Below, piece after piece: positions 12,704-23,900 of a stretch of 64,000 nucleotides of DNA. The first letter of the stretch is position 1; each line of letters begins with the position of its first letter. Source of the stretch: Warburgia ugandensis (taxonomy: Eukaryota > Streptophyta > Magnoliopsida > Canellales > Canellaceae); the NCBI GenBank assembly GCA_035236585.1, contig CP141130.1:79617944-79681943 (forward strand), given 5' to 3'. A program made the translations under genes and the position numbers. The notes below the pieces were generated by a model that did no database searches, was not told the origin of the DNA, and worked only from the letters and a program-made list of their open reading frames with translations.

Positions 12704-13936
12704 TCTTCGGGACACACCTAATACAATGTAGTTACAAAAGTTTTACTTTTTTCACTAAAAAATTTTCAGTTTTTTTGTCAGTCATATCAAACTTTAAAAA
12801 TATGTGTCTTTTCTTTTCTTTTTTACATTTATATTTTTTCTCATTTAATATCCTTTTTTAAAAATATTTATAATTGTTTTTAGGTTTGTAACTTTCTTTT
12901 ATTTATATGATCTTTTGTTATTATGACATTTTCATATTTAAGACTTTTCATTTTTCTTTAAATATTCACTATGCTTCAAGTTTGTTTACATCAATGTAAT
13001 TCTTACTTTAAGTATGTTGTTCAAAGTATCTATAATAATATAACTTTATGCTTAAAATAGTTGTTAAATAGGTTTCCATTTGTTTTTTTAATTTTTTGTA
13101 GATTTTAAATTTTATGGTCTTTTTTCTCCAAAATTTTTTAATTTTTTTCAACTAAGAACTTTGTAACTATAGTATAAAGTAGGGATTAGGGCAAAAACAT
13201 CAACATCAAAGAGTACATATTCTAGTTTCGATTTATGTTCGAGCATAATTACAAAAAAAAAAAAACTCTTTTTTTATTTTGTTTCAAAATTGTATCTTTT
13301 TCACATGCTATATCAAACTATAAAAAGGCATTCTATGCATGAGACTTCTATGAAAATTCTCCACCCATGAATGGTGCTAATTAGAGCACGAAAAAAGGAT
13401 TGATGGATAGAATTTGATCAAATCTATCATGGATCTTAAGCTAAATAGATTGGATACACCATATTTGTTTTTTAAAAAGATAAAACATTTTCAATTCATA
13501 TGTAATATATGTTCGAATAACGGATCCATGGATAATCTATAGTAATAAAATTAATATATAAAAGATTTACTAGTGAATTTCACAGGTAATCACAGATAAC
13601 TAATTGTGATGGAATTGAATTCTCCCACAAATTTTGTATAGACTACAACACATAAACCACTCATCTTTGGTGGCACAAAAAATCTTTCAAATATTTACAA
13701 AAAAATTTCAAAATAAAGTAATAGCTAAATGATAGTTTATAGCATCTTATTATTGAGACAAAAAAAAAAAAAAAACTTTTATTATTATTATTTAAGTCTA
13801 GCTTTTTTTCAACTTTGTACTTTAAATAAATGTCCTCGGATAAATTGGTGGGAATCACATATTTAACGGATCAGATTATCCGCTTAAAATATAATTCTCA
13901 TTTATTCAATCTTGTAATGCTCTTTGTGCCAAGTAA
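12704..13936. other. Very AT-rich intergenic block
   Basis: Long T- and A-rich stretches, poly-A runs near 13252 and 13761, and no gene-like open frame. A and B differ here mostly in homopolymer lengths. Confidence 0.5.
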
Positions 13937-14114
13937 AGGGCAGCCCCGGTACACGAAGCTCCCGCCTATGCGGGGTTCAGGGAAGGGGCAGGCCACAATG
14001 GCTTAAAGTAGGCAACCTTATCCTGCATTTTTGCAAGAGGCTGATTCCACGCCTTAAACCCGTGACCTCAAGGTCATATAACGACAACTTTTACCGTTAC
14101 GCCAAGGCTCCCTT
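13937..14114 (-). repeat. Au SINE, full length
   Basis: On the minus strand it runs from the GGGAGCCTTGGCG-type head to GGGCTGCCCTTT. The probable target duplication TCTTTGTGCCAAGT flanks the copy and is best preserved in copy B (39501-39514 and 39707-39720). Confidence 0.9.
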
Positions 14115-14398
14115 CTTACCATTGCATCTTTGTGCAAGTGGTAGCCATTTTATTTTCTTCGTGTTCTTTATTCTTCAATGATTAGTTTTGAGGGCCACAA
14201 ATTAGAGTCTACGAACAGCCAAACGGCTCCCAATTTTTCCACAATGTCTTATTGGTGTCATGTCACACAAGATTGAGATTAATAGCTTAAATCATTCAAG
14301 ACAGCGGCACCGTTTATAATCTCACCCGTTCATATATTCAAGTATAAATACGCGCGTCCCTTAATCGTCAATAGAAAAGACTATTTAAATTCATCTCC

Positions 14399-14511
14399 TT
14401 GACAGTGACCTAAAAGTAATCCAACGGCCAAGAACCATCATGGCCCATGCACACCTTTTTTCCCTTCTTTAAATTGACCAGCCACCGTGCTTCAGGCGTC
14501 GTTGACGTCAA
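14399..14511 (+). promoter_or_regulatory. W-box / TGACGTCA cluster upstream of SOBIR1-A
   Basis: Three TTGAC W-box cores (14399, 14474, 14502) and one on the other strand (GTCAA, 14507-14511) lie within 113 bp. The last pair encloses the palindrome TGACGTCA (14503-14510), a bZIP/TGA-type site. The cluster is 810-920 bp before the SOBIR1 start and is kept in copy B. WRKY and TGA factors regulate immune genes through such sites; use here is inferred. Confidence 0.4.
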
Positions 14512-15320
14512 AGTCTACGCGGACTTTCTCATGAAGTTAAATTCATACAAAATGACTAAAACACCCTTATTATTTTTTATTTTTTGTTGGAATTGATAAA
14601 AGTATAAAACACCTAAATTTTACGTAAAAAAAGAAGAAGAAGAAGACAAATCTTCCTTCCAAATGATGTAGATCGATTCTCATACAGTGACCAATCAAGC
14701 GTGGCATTCATCTTCTGAGACCATCTTGTGTCCACTTTGGTTCAAAATTCTCATGTATTTGATAATCCTAAGAAAAATTTCTTTTTCTAAGACATAAACG
14801 ATGAAGATTTCTACACCACATATTTGGATTTTTTGAGGCATTTGATTTTATGTATTTGTTTAGAATCATAATGATTAGGATCATCTAGGTCATGTTCATA
14901 GAAGATGAACGATTCAGATCATTGGAAAGTTGGGCCCACTTGTCCCTTAAAATTAAAAAAGAATAAAAAGTTTGGCTTTGACAATACGGCAAAATAGTTC
15001 TTTCGACTTTTAGTAGAAAAGGGTTAGGAATTTTGTTTATTATGTACGGGCAATTTGGTCCATTCCAGACACTAGAGAAAGCTCCCAGTGATTTCAAACC
15101 AGGTATTCAGACCGTCCGATCCTTCCCTTCAGTCCATTCTAGACTAATCTAAGCCGTCAATTTCTGCACTTTGAGTTTTCACCTTGATCCTGTCGGTTCT
15201 TTAAAGCAGAGAGCAAACTTCACCATTCCTTATTCAAGCAAACAAAATCCTCCCAACCAAACACCAAGTTATCCCCCAAACCCAAAACCAGCTCCCATTT
15301 CTGGCCGGAATCTGACCCAC

Positions 15321-17183
15321 ATGGCCGGGAAACTCCTTCTGTTGCTCCTCTTTTTACTCTCCCTTAGTTTACTCAGCCAATCAGTGTCTCTCGAAGCGTC
15401 AGATTCCGATGCCCTCCGTCGCCTGATAGCCGGCTTTGGTCTGCAAAGTCAACCCAACGCCAATCCTTGTAGCTCGCCGGGAATATCATGTGAACGTCGA
15501 ATCGCCCGCGAATCTTCACGAATTAGAATCACCCGAATCATCCTCAAATCGAAACGGCTGAAAGGGTTCCTCTCTCCGGCAATCGGACAGCTCTCCGAGC
15601 TCAAAGAACTCTCTCTCTCAAACAACCACCTTTCCAACAAACTGCCGCGGGAAATATCCAACTGCCGGAAGCTTGAAGTCCTGAATCTCCGAAACAACAA
15701 ATTTTCCGGCGAAATCCCATCTGGATTATCATCGCTTGTGAACCTCCGGTCAGTAGATCTCTCCTCAAACAGATTTTCCGGCGACTTGAGCTTTCTGAAG
15801 TATTTTCCCAACTTGGAAAATCTTTCTCTCACCGACAATCTCTTCACTGGAAAAATAGCTCGCTCTCTGAAATCATTCCGAAACCTTCGGTTTGTAAACC
15901 TCACTGGAAATTTCCTTCAAAGCCCAGTTCCAAAATCGCTCCCAAACATAAAAAATCCGTCCACTTTCGGGCTCCATCGTTACAAACTTGCAGAAAACTC
16001 CACCGCAAGTAAGCGCAACAATTCCCGTAAGTTGCCAAGTCATGCTTCCGCAACTGCTCCTGCTGCTTCACCGGCTAACATCGGCAGATGGATTCTAGGC
16101 TTCTTGGCCGGCGCTGTTGCCGGAATTCTCTCAGGCGTGATTTTCTCTCTCCTCTTTAGAATCCTCTTAAACTGCATCCTAAACAGAGGCAAAAATGTTG
16201 GGCCTGATATTTACAGTCCATTGATAAAAAAAGCCGAAGATCTAGCATTTCTGGAGAAAGAAGACGGACTTCAATCTCTGGAAGTCATTGGTAGAGGTGG
16301 ATGCGGAGAAGTTTACAGAGCGGAATTAGCAGGGCCCCCACCAAAACCAATTGCCATTAAAAGGATACAAAACCCAGCGTCAATGAACGCTGCAGACATC
16401 AACGAGGAAGACAGCAAGCTTTTGAACAAAAAAATGAGGCAACTTCAGTCGGAAATCAAGACCGTTGGTCACATAAGGCACCGTAATCTACTCCCTCTAT
16501 TAGCCCACATCGCCCGCCCCGATTCTCATTTGCTCATTTACGAGTATATGAAGAACGGTAGCTTACAAGACGTGTTGCACCGAGTTTCCCAAGGAACCCG
16601 CGAGTTAGAATGGCAAGCTCGCCACAAAATCGCCCTAGGCATCGCCGCAGGGTTGGAATATCTTCACCTGCATCACAGTCCAAGGATTATTCACAGAGAT
16701 TTGAAGCCTGCAAATGTTTTGCTAGATGATGATCTGGAAGCCAGAATTGCTGATTTTGGACTGGCTAAGGCAATGCCCGAAGCAAATACCCATGTGACAA
16801 GTTCGAACGTAGTGGGAAGGCTTGGCTACATTGCTCCAGAGTATCACCAGACTTTGAAGTTCACTGATAAGTGTGATATTTACAGCTTTGGGGTTGTTTT
16901 GGTTGCTCTGGTTATGGGGAAATTGCCATCTGATGAGTTCTTCCAGAACACCGAGGAGTTGAGCTTGGTGAAGTGGTTGAGGAATGTGATGGCTTCTGAG
17001 GATCCAAAGACAGCTGTTGATCCTAAGCTTTGGGGGAATGGATTTGAGAATCAGATGCTTTTGGTGCTGAAGATTGCATGTTTTTGTACTTTGGATGATC
17101 CAAAGAAGAGGCCTAACAGTAAGGATGTAAGGATCATGTTGGCGCAGTTACAGCTGAAATATGAAATGTATAGCACCGAGTGA
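15321..17183 (+). CDS. SOBIR1: SOBIR1-like LRR receptor kinase, copy A (probably impaired)
   Basis: A 620-residue single-exon receptor kinase, the family's usual size. The Met at 15321 is chosen because a signal peptide follows at once (MAGKLLLLLLFLLSLSLL); the in-frame Met at 15171 would add 50 residues lacking family features. Order: Cys pair NPC...SCERR (50, 57), five LRRs (about 85-205), a membrane helix with GxxxGxxxGxxxG, and a kinase with GRGGCGEV, Lys347, Glu378, HRD Asp460 and DFG Asp478. SOBIR1 is the plasma-membrane adaptor kinase of receptor-like proteins. Three oddities against copy B and the family: arginine at residue 500 replaces the Thr of GT-x-GYIAPE, nine residues are missing before the membrane helix, and the C-terminus reads LKYEMYSTE because the normal stop is lost. 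Orthology is firm; loss of kinase function is inferred. Confidence 0.93.
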   Translation: MAGKLLLLLLFLLSLSLLSQSVSLEASDSDALRRLIAGFGLQSQPNANPCSSPGISCERRIARESSRIRITRIILKSKRLKGFLSPAIGQLSELKELSLSNNHLSNKLPREISNCRKLEVLNLRNNKFSGEIPSGLSSLVNLRSVDLSSNRFSGDLSFLKYFPNLENLSLTDNLFTGKIARSLKSFRNLRFVNLTGNFLQSPVPKSLPNIKNPSTFGLHRYKLAENSTASKRNNSRKLPSHASATAPAASPANIGRWILGFLAGAVAGILSGVIFSLLFRILLNCILNRGKNVGPDIYSPLIKKAEDLAFLEKEDGLQSLEVIGRGGCGEVYRAELAGPPPKPIAIKRIQNPASMNAADINEEDSKLLNKKMRQLQSEIKTVGHIRHRNLLPLLAHIARPDSHLLIYEYMKNGSLQDVLHRVSQGTRELEWQARHKIALGIAAGLEYLHLHHSPRIIHRDLKPANVLLDDDLEARIADFGLAKAMPEANTHVTSSNVVGRLGYIAPEYHQTLKFTDKCDIYSFGVVLVALVMGKLPSDEFFQNTEELSLVKWLRNVMASEDPKTAVDPKLWGNGFENQMLLVLKIACFCTLDDPKKRPNSKDVRIMLAQLQLKYEMYSTE

Positions 17184-17307
17184 AAGTATGAAATATGAAA
17201 TGTATTATGTCTTATTGCATGTTATGTGTAATGTCTAACTCTTATTTTCACTGCCTGCAGTTATAAATAATGCTCTTATTTTCACTGCCTGCTGTTATAA
17301 ATAATTG

Positions 17308-17347
<40 letters not shown>

Positions 17348-18558
17348 AACATGTGATCTACAGTGCACGTTAATTCCATCCCAATTTTGGTAAGACAGGC
17401 AGGTGCTGAATGAAGTCAGTGCATGCTGTGGAGTGAGAAGGTCCCTATTTTACTTCACTGAGACAGTGACGGGACCCCTAAGTAAAATGTCTAACAAACA
17501 ACTTGCATCTTCTCTGAAATACCCTTGTCTCAAGTTTGAATCATTGCTTTCTTGGCCAATTAAGTTTAGAACTACAGCGTGCCAAGCGAGTAATTTGCTT
17601 TGTAATTCTTCACTATACCAAAAATTTAATAAATAAATAAACCCACTTTTTTTTATAGTGACTGACTTTTTTCAAAGTTTCCAACCTACAGTCTCTTGGT
17701 TGGGGAACAAATAACCCCTTACTTTAATAGAAACACTTAAGTGGTCCCCAGATTTTAGTGATTCCAGCCATTCATAGACTGATCCCAACTTACTGTGTTT
17801 TACCTTTATGTGCCGTATAATATAATCCCAATATAACCTTTTTAAGATGGGAACAAACCCAATTTTTCAGTCCTTGTTGATGGCCATAATCACATCAAGA
17901 TATTGATTGAACTAAACTTCATAATAATAAATTCTTAGTTAGGCGATAAATGATGATCATCAAGAACGCACATCAATCTAATTTTAACAAGTAAAATTAA
18001 AAATAATGGGAACAGGTCAACTCTAGTTGAGATCCCTTAACTCTCAAGTAATTCACAAAGCATCGTGGCATTGGTAGAAAACCCACAAAATATTCAGTTG
18101 AAATTCTTCATCCACCCCTGAAATAGCCACGCCCAACCCACTTAGAACATTTTTTGTACAACCTTCGCTCAATCAACTGATGTGCATGAATTATCAAATA
18201 AACTAATTTTATCAAACTATTTCACCAGCATTTTTTTTTTGCATAAAACAATTCTAAGTCAGCAGGTCAAATCCCCATAAAGAGAATAAGAGCTATTAGT
18301 ATACTCTAGCAATAAGAGTACAGTGACAGAAGAGCCTTCGTCAAACATTTCTAGCCCAGGTTTCAATCTAAAGTCGGGACCATCTCGTAGATGAGACAAC
18401 AATGTTTGATCTTAAGGCATTGGGGGCTTAATTTCCTATAATTTGTGCCCTATTGTCATGCATGATTTTGATGGATTTGGTAAGTCAATTGCTACTTGGC
18501 AAGGGACCTCGTTTCGTGAAACTCACTCAGGAAGTAAGGGGACAAGAAGACTTGCTGG
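17184..18558. other. SOBIR1-A 3' flank
   Basis: The likely 3' UTR has a 34-bp direct duplication (17239-17306, CTCTTATTTTCACTGCCTGC...TTATAAATAAT) and a (CT)n run (about 17311-17345), much longer than in copy B. Beyond that it is AT-rich with no gene recognised. Confidence 0.55.
17311..17345. repeat. (CT)n microsatellite in SOBIR1-A 3' region
   Basis: About 17 CT units here against about 7 at the same place in copy B (42951-42964). Confidence 0.9.
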
Positions 18559-18648
18559 TATACAATATTACCTTGTATTTTACAAGAGGCTGTTTTCAAA
18601 CCTTGAACTTATGACCTTAAAGTCACATGATGACAACTCTACCCTTCC
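18559..18648 (-). repeat. Au SINE remnant at a deletion breakpoint
   Basis: Only the head half of the SINE remains (minus strand; TTACCTTGTATTTTACAAGA through GATGACAACTCTACC). The same SINE in copy B (49668-49830) continues into its tail. Copy A stops at 18559, where the 5.5-kb deletion joins it to GACAAGAAGACTTGCTGG. Confidence 0.8.
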
Positions 18649-19445
18649 ATTGACACATGACAAGCGAAAAGACAAAAAGCAGATTTTGTGTGAGTCCTAT
18701 CTAAGAGGAAGAATGCCATAGTGTGCTACGGGCTGACACTACACCAACTTGCTCCGCTATTGCAGGATGAGAGCAACTAGTTATTGATCACATCCATCTA
18801 TCTAGTACCTTTCGACCCTCATATCCTTTATGCTGAAAATCAAGATGATGGAATGATTATGGGTTAGAGTGTCCCAAAATTTTGCTCCTTACTCGTTGGA
18901 TATGGATCATTCTTTAGATAATGTTTCCCACCATTCATGTGTTGTGATCAGACGTACATTTTTCTGATTTTAGGCTCATGCAATCCTTACCGTTATTGGA
19001 GTGTAATCATCCAAAGTGGGAGAATTTAGATGCATGGTTCCAATCAACAAGAGATAGGGCCCATTATGCAAAAGAGGGTGAATGCATAATGCTACCATTC
19101 CTCCTTATTAATGTCGAAGCTACAATGGAGCCAAAGCAGGCATTGCACCCCTCATCCTCCCCCGTAAATTTTGGGGGGAAATTTTGTTTATATGCGTACA
19201 TTCCTTTTAGCACCTCCATTTTGTTTTTGTTGAATGCAAAAATTCATTAAAGAGTATAATCAGCAGACACAAGAGACAACGATGACTTCTTAACACCCGA
19301 ACCCTCTGCTTTTACAACTAGTTGAGAGTCTCCCACAATCTTTGGCCCCGAAATGGATAGCCTGCACTTTCTTTCTCATTTTCAATTCTTAGTACCAGAG
19401 GCTAGGCAAAAAAGCTTCTTTTTCGCCACAGCTGATAAGGAAAAA
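18649..19445. other. Intergenic, no gene recognised
   Basis: Short open frames only. The 90-codon frame at 18978-19250 is matched in copy B with small indels and shows no known domain. Confidence 0.5.
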
Positions 19446-19621
19446 AGGGCAGGCTGGGGCACAAAGCTCCTGCATATGCAAAGTTCCGGGAAGGGGAGGA
19501 CCACAAGGGTCAATAATAGACAGGTTTATCTTGTATTTTGCAAAAAGCTGTATTCACAACTTAAACCTGTGACCTAAAAGTTACACGACAACAACTCTAC
19601 CATGGCGCCAAGACTCCCCTT
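19446..19621 (-). repeat. Au SINE, near full length, diverged
   Basis: Minus-strand copy from the GGGGAGTCTTGGCGCCATGG-type head to the tail GGGCTTTGTGCCCC...GCCC. In copy B the SINE tail end is missing (50610-50761). Confidence 0.85.
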
Positions 19622-20585
19622 TGTGTAAGTGATACAGGAGCCATGATTAATATCATTTGGTTCGATTGTTTCACATTTTCTGAAGGTGTCTTCTCAGCAA
19701 TCTTTAGTCAAATTGGGCAGCTTAGAGGCAGGCATCTCCTCAGAAGGCTTAGGAGGAATAAACGTGAGTATCTCAGGAGAAGCTTGTCTAGCTGGACAAC
19801 CAAGAGAGGATGTTTCATTATCCTATACATGAACCACAGGGATACCAGCAGTAAGAGGTCTCGGATTCCGAATAAGAGAATTATCCATGCTTGGTTGTTA
19901 CTTGGGGGATCAAAATCCATCACTCAAATGGGTGAGTTGTTGTTCAGAGCAGAAAGAGAATTCATTCTCAATTAACATTTCATCCACAGAATCAACTGAC
20001 ATCTGAAACATCGGAGCCAACCTTGAATTATAAGTAGAGAAACGCCCATATGAAGGGGTCAGAGCAGGTAAAGCTCAAATAATTGGTGCATTATAATTCA
20101 AGAGACCAAGATCATTGTTAAAACTAAAGTCAGAGCCTAACCCAGTGGTCATACGCACAAGATAGACAAAAGCAAGTTGTCGAGAGGGATTCATGTGTAT
20201 ACGCCGTTGGTTGGAGATCCATTAGCAGATTATGATATTGAAGAACGAAAGTGAAGCCATTGTCTCTCAAAGTTCTTGTTTGAAGGTGAGGTACTCGAAC
20301 CAAAAGGGGCACGAATACTTAGATCAAGCTCTAACGAGGTTAAGATGACCAAATGAGTATCGTCGGCAATGAAGAAGACTTGAAGAGCAAAAAACTTCAG
20401 TCCTCAAAAGCATCTGTGCTTGAGAACTCAAAGCAGCCTTACAAGATTTTCAATGGAGGAAATGTGCAATAAACATATGGTACAGCATTGAGGATTGCGT
20501 TTAGATTTAGCCATATTTCAGTTTTCGATTCATGTCATGTTGGGATTGCCATAGTTTTTAAAAAACTGAAAAAGATTTTCATTAA
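19622..20585 (-). other. Coding-like but interrupted stretch, origin unknown
   Basis: On the minus strand, about 20210 down to 19915 reads as a nearly continuous ~100-codon frame containing MNPSRQLAFVYLVRMTTGLG and later MFQMSVDSVDEMLIENEFSF. It is interrupted, has no introns I can place, and matches no family I recognise. It could be a decayed host exon or part of an old element. Copy B has the same stretch but lacks about 95 bp corresponding to 19705-19800 and about 30 bp near 19861-19890. Confidence 0.2.
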
Positions 20586-20900
20586 AATCATCTTCAGCTT
20601 CACCCTTACCGGCTGGCTACTTGACGCAAGGGTAGCCATATTTTAAAAAGCTAAATATGATTTTCATTTTTTCCTCACAAACTAATATACAAATGTATAT
20701 TTATTTGTAAGAAAGAAATAATAGAATCGTCTTCAACTTCCCCCTTACTGGCTGGCTACCTGACACAAGGGTTGCCATCTTTTAAGAAGTTGAGGATGAT
20801 TTTCATTTCTTCCTCACAAACTAATATACAAATGCATATTCATTTGTAAAAAAGAAATAATAGAATCATCTTCAACTTCCCCCAGCACCTGATGCAAGAC
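20586..20900. repeat. 139-bp tandem repeat with inverted arms
   Basis: Two full units (from 20586 and 20725) and a partial third (from 20864), each starting AATC(A/G)TCTTCA(G/A)CTTC and spaced exactly 139 bp. Each unit holds an inverted pair, AAAATCATCTTCAGCTT and a later AAGCTAAATATGATTTT-like arm. A tight hairpin precedes the first unit. Copy B keeps the same period (51608, 51747, 51886). Confidence 0.85.
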
Positions 20901-23900
20901 CATCCTCCTTTTTTATCCAGGCTTGGACCGGCATTGGCAGAGTTCTTAGCCATACTTGAGACTCTCAATTTTAGTATTCATGGATTGCTTCTCAAAAGAA
21001 TTCTCCTAGGATATCTCCACCGCAACAAGGTTGTGACGTTGTTATCAAATCATCAATAAGGTTTGCAATATTTAGATCTAGTTAGAAGGAATCACATTAA
21101 TAGTCTCTCACATTATTTAGATCTTGCTTGGATCTTGTCCAAATCTATACAAGGTAAGTCAAACCTTAGGAAAGGAATTTTTTATCCATAATTATCCAAA
21201 TAAAACATGAAACAAAGAAGAAAAGAAGAAAAGACTTGAAGATGCCACAAAGGAGAGCTTGACAAGTTGAGTGACAATTCTCAGTTTCAAAAAAATGTAC
21301 AAGAGTATATTTGAGGAATCTTTAGAGATCGTATAAATCAAGATAGCAAGAAAAAATGTGGGCCACGAAAGACTAGTTAGAAGAGAAATCTTGATTAGAC
21401 TACTGTCTATCTTTAATATTATTTTTTCTAACTACCTTTTTAGGTTCTTTCTACAAGGAAATTCAAAATTCTTAACACCCTCCAATGACTTTTTTAAGAT
21501 GGATTTTGAGAAATTGTCTTATTAAAAAATATATTATCTAAGATGATTTTCGATAACCATTTTAAATTTATTTTAATAAGATATTTACTGAATAACCATA
21601 ATCTTCTTGTCCTCTTAGAACACCAATTAGCAGTGAGATAGAAGCAAATCTGTGCTTTTTTTGACTCATTGAAGCTTGCTAGACAGTTGATACAATTGAA
21701 TGCGAAAAGGCTGAAGATGATTTTCCATGTGGCAGGTGGAAATCCTCTATTCTGCTGTACATTAGGGTAGAGAGAAACACCATGCCCAAAGAGGAAAACT
21801 GCAACCCGTGACGCTAAACCTAGGTTTACTCCCTTATTTTAGCAAACTCAGCGCAGTGTTTGCAACTGGAGTTTGAGTTTTGCTGGCATTTATTTCACGA
21901 ATAAGGATTCATAGAAGAATACCTTTCGGCCGTGTCAATTGATTAGTCCATATGGTAACCAAGGTCGAGCAATTGCCCCTTGGTTGCCAATTCACCAATT
22001 TGATGCTAGTGGTTGTCTTGTAGGTTTTCCCGCAGTGGGCGGATAATCCCCTCAGCGGAATTACAGCGACACTACAATTTCTTGCTGTAGTGTGCCCCAC
22101 TTTTGCATGATGAATTGATTGAACCCAGATCAACTGTACGCCAAAACATCATAATTTCATCATGGTCCAAAAACTGAACTTCTTAGTTGTTTGCTATGGA
22201 CCAGAGCGGCTTGGGATCCGGTACAGTATTGACAACAGTGGGTAAAACCAGATGGTCACACCTAATGATGCAAGAGAATTCAAGTGGTGAAGGCCGGTAG
22301 AAGAGAGGAAGAGATGTTGTAATTGGCATCATTGGCTCTCACTAATGAGAGGTAGCATCATGGAGGATTTGGGTTAAACTTCTTCAGCTATAACCAACTT
22401 TCGACGACCAAAACTATGTTACAATAGAGTTTCTTTTAATTATAAAGGGCCTTCCAGGTATGTATAGATTAAGAACTGGCAGCAAAACATCAGTTGGTGC
22501 AACCATCAACATCTTATTTGCTTGGTAAGCTCCTGCAACTAACCTGGTCGAACACAAGTAATTGGGAGGCTGGAAATGCAAGCTGGGGATGCAGATTCTT
22601 CCTGTGGAGATAAACCAAAAGGTTCAGATTGCAAGAAGGAACAAGCAGATCAGACAACTAGCATCAAATATGCTTCTCTCAACGTTCTAGTGTTAACTTT
22701 TGATTGCCTAGGCCTTAGCCATTTTCCCTCTCTGTCTGTAATATTCCTGAACTTAGATCTTAACAGATGCAGTCCTTCGCCTTCAATTCCCAAGTGAAAG
22801 CAAAGAAAGGGCGTCCGAAGAAGGAGACAGTGAAGCCCAATTGGGTCTACTTATTCCAATCCCTTTAGATATTTAGATACTTATAATCCTAATCTAATCC
22901 CAGCAAAAATACTTGTTCTCTGCTCTTAATATATGAAAACTATGAACCGATTTCAAGAACGCAGAACAGTAAAAAGATACGACAAGAGAGATTAAAGACG
23001 AAAATAGCATATTAAAATCAGCTCTAGATATGTACCAGGAGACAGGTAACATGATGCCAACAAAGATTATGAAATCAATCATCATGCTGTTTAATACTGG
23101 CGATGGTTTATCCATTTCTCAATCTATGCTTCCAAACAAGAACACACCCATTTGCCCGAATGTGCTCGGTCAGTAAGAAGCAACAACAAACCGTCTAATA
23201 CCACCTAAAAGTTCCTATACCCTTCGAGACTCGAAAAGATTATGCAACAGAAGACATGGAATGGAATGAATGTACACAACCAGACCTTTGATTGACGACT
23301 GACAACGAGAGAGTAACCTCTATGCCATTCGATGCGAAGAGAAAGGTCTGCAAATGCGCGAGGTAAAATACCCATTTGATTTGCGCTTTCTTTGACGCGC
23401 CCGTTGGATGACCAACGAACGCAACGCCTAAAGCGAGAGAGAGAGAATTCTCTGTAAACCCTAACCCTAGTTTGAAATTCCTAAATCCTAATGCTAACAT
23501 GCTGCAACCCCAAATTGAAATGCCATACCCTTCTTCTGGTGTTCAGGAGAGAGCAGGTTATATAGACAGCAGAAGGAAACCCTAGCATTTGCCATTGGCC
23601 CAACAGTCCCTTTTTAGTATTTGACCGATGTGTCCCCGGCTTATTCAGAATTTTCAGGTATGATAGCATGCATAGTCGGACCCATCCGTCTGATCGCGCA
23701 ATTTTGCGAGATGGACCGTCTGATTTCTCTAAATCTGGATGACTAGTATCGGAGAACAGCAAGGATTGGATGGCCCTGGAATCAGAAACAAATATTCTTT
23801 TGATCACTCCACATGGACCAGCTTGGAATAAGAACAAAATGTTCATTTGATCACTGCACATTGACGGTGGAAAAAAGCAAGGCTTTCGGATGTTATATTC

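Noticed and set aside
15171-15320. 50-residue N-terminal extension of SOBIR1
   Set aside because: It would bury the signal peptide; residues differ more between copies here; the family starts at the later Met.
15449-15904. 151-codon antisense open frame (also 41047-41502)
   Set aside because: Mirror of the conserved SOBIR1 LRR coding sequence; no features of its own.
20586-20900. CRISPR-like array
   Set aside because: Only 2.4 units of 139 bp without short repeats and unique spacers, in a plant genome.
21909-22133. Small nuclear RNA candidate
   Set aside because: Compared from memory with plant U1, U2, U4, U5, U6, U3 and U12; no upstream USE/TATA pair and no conserved core.
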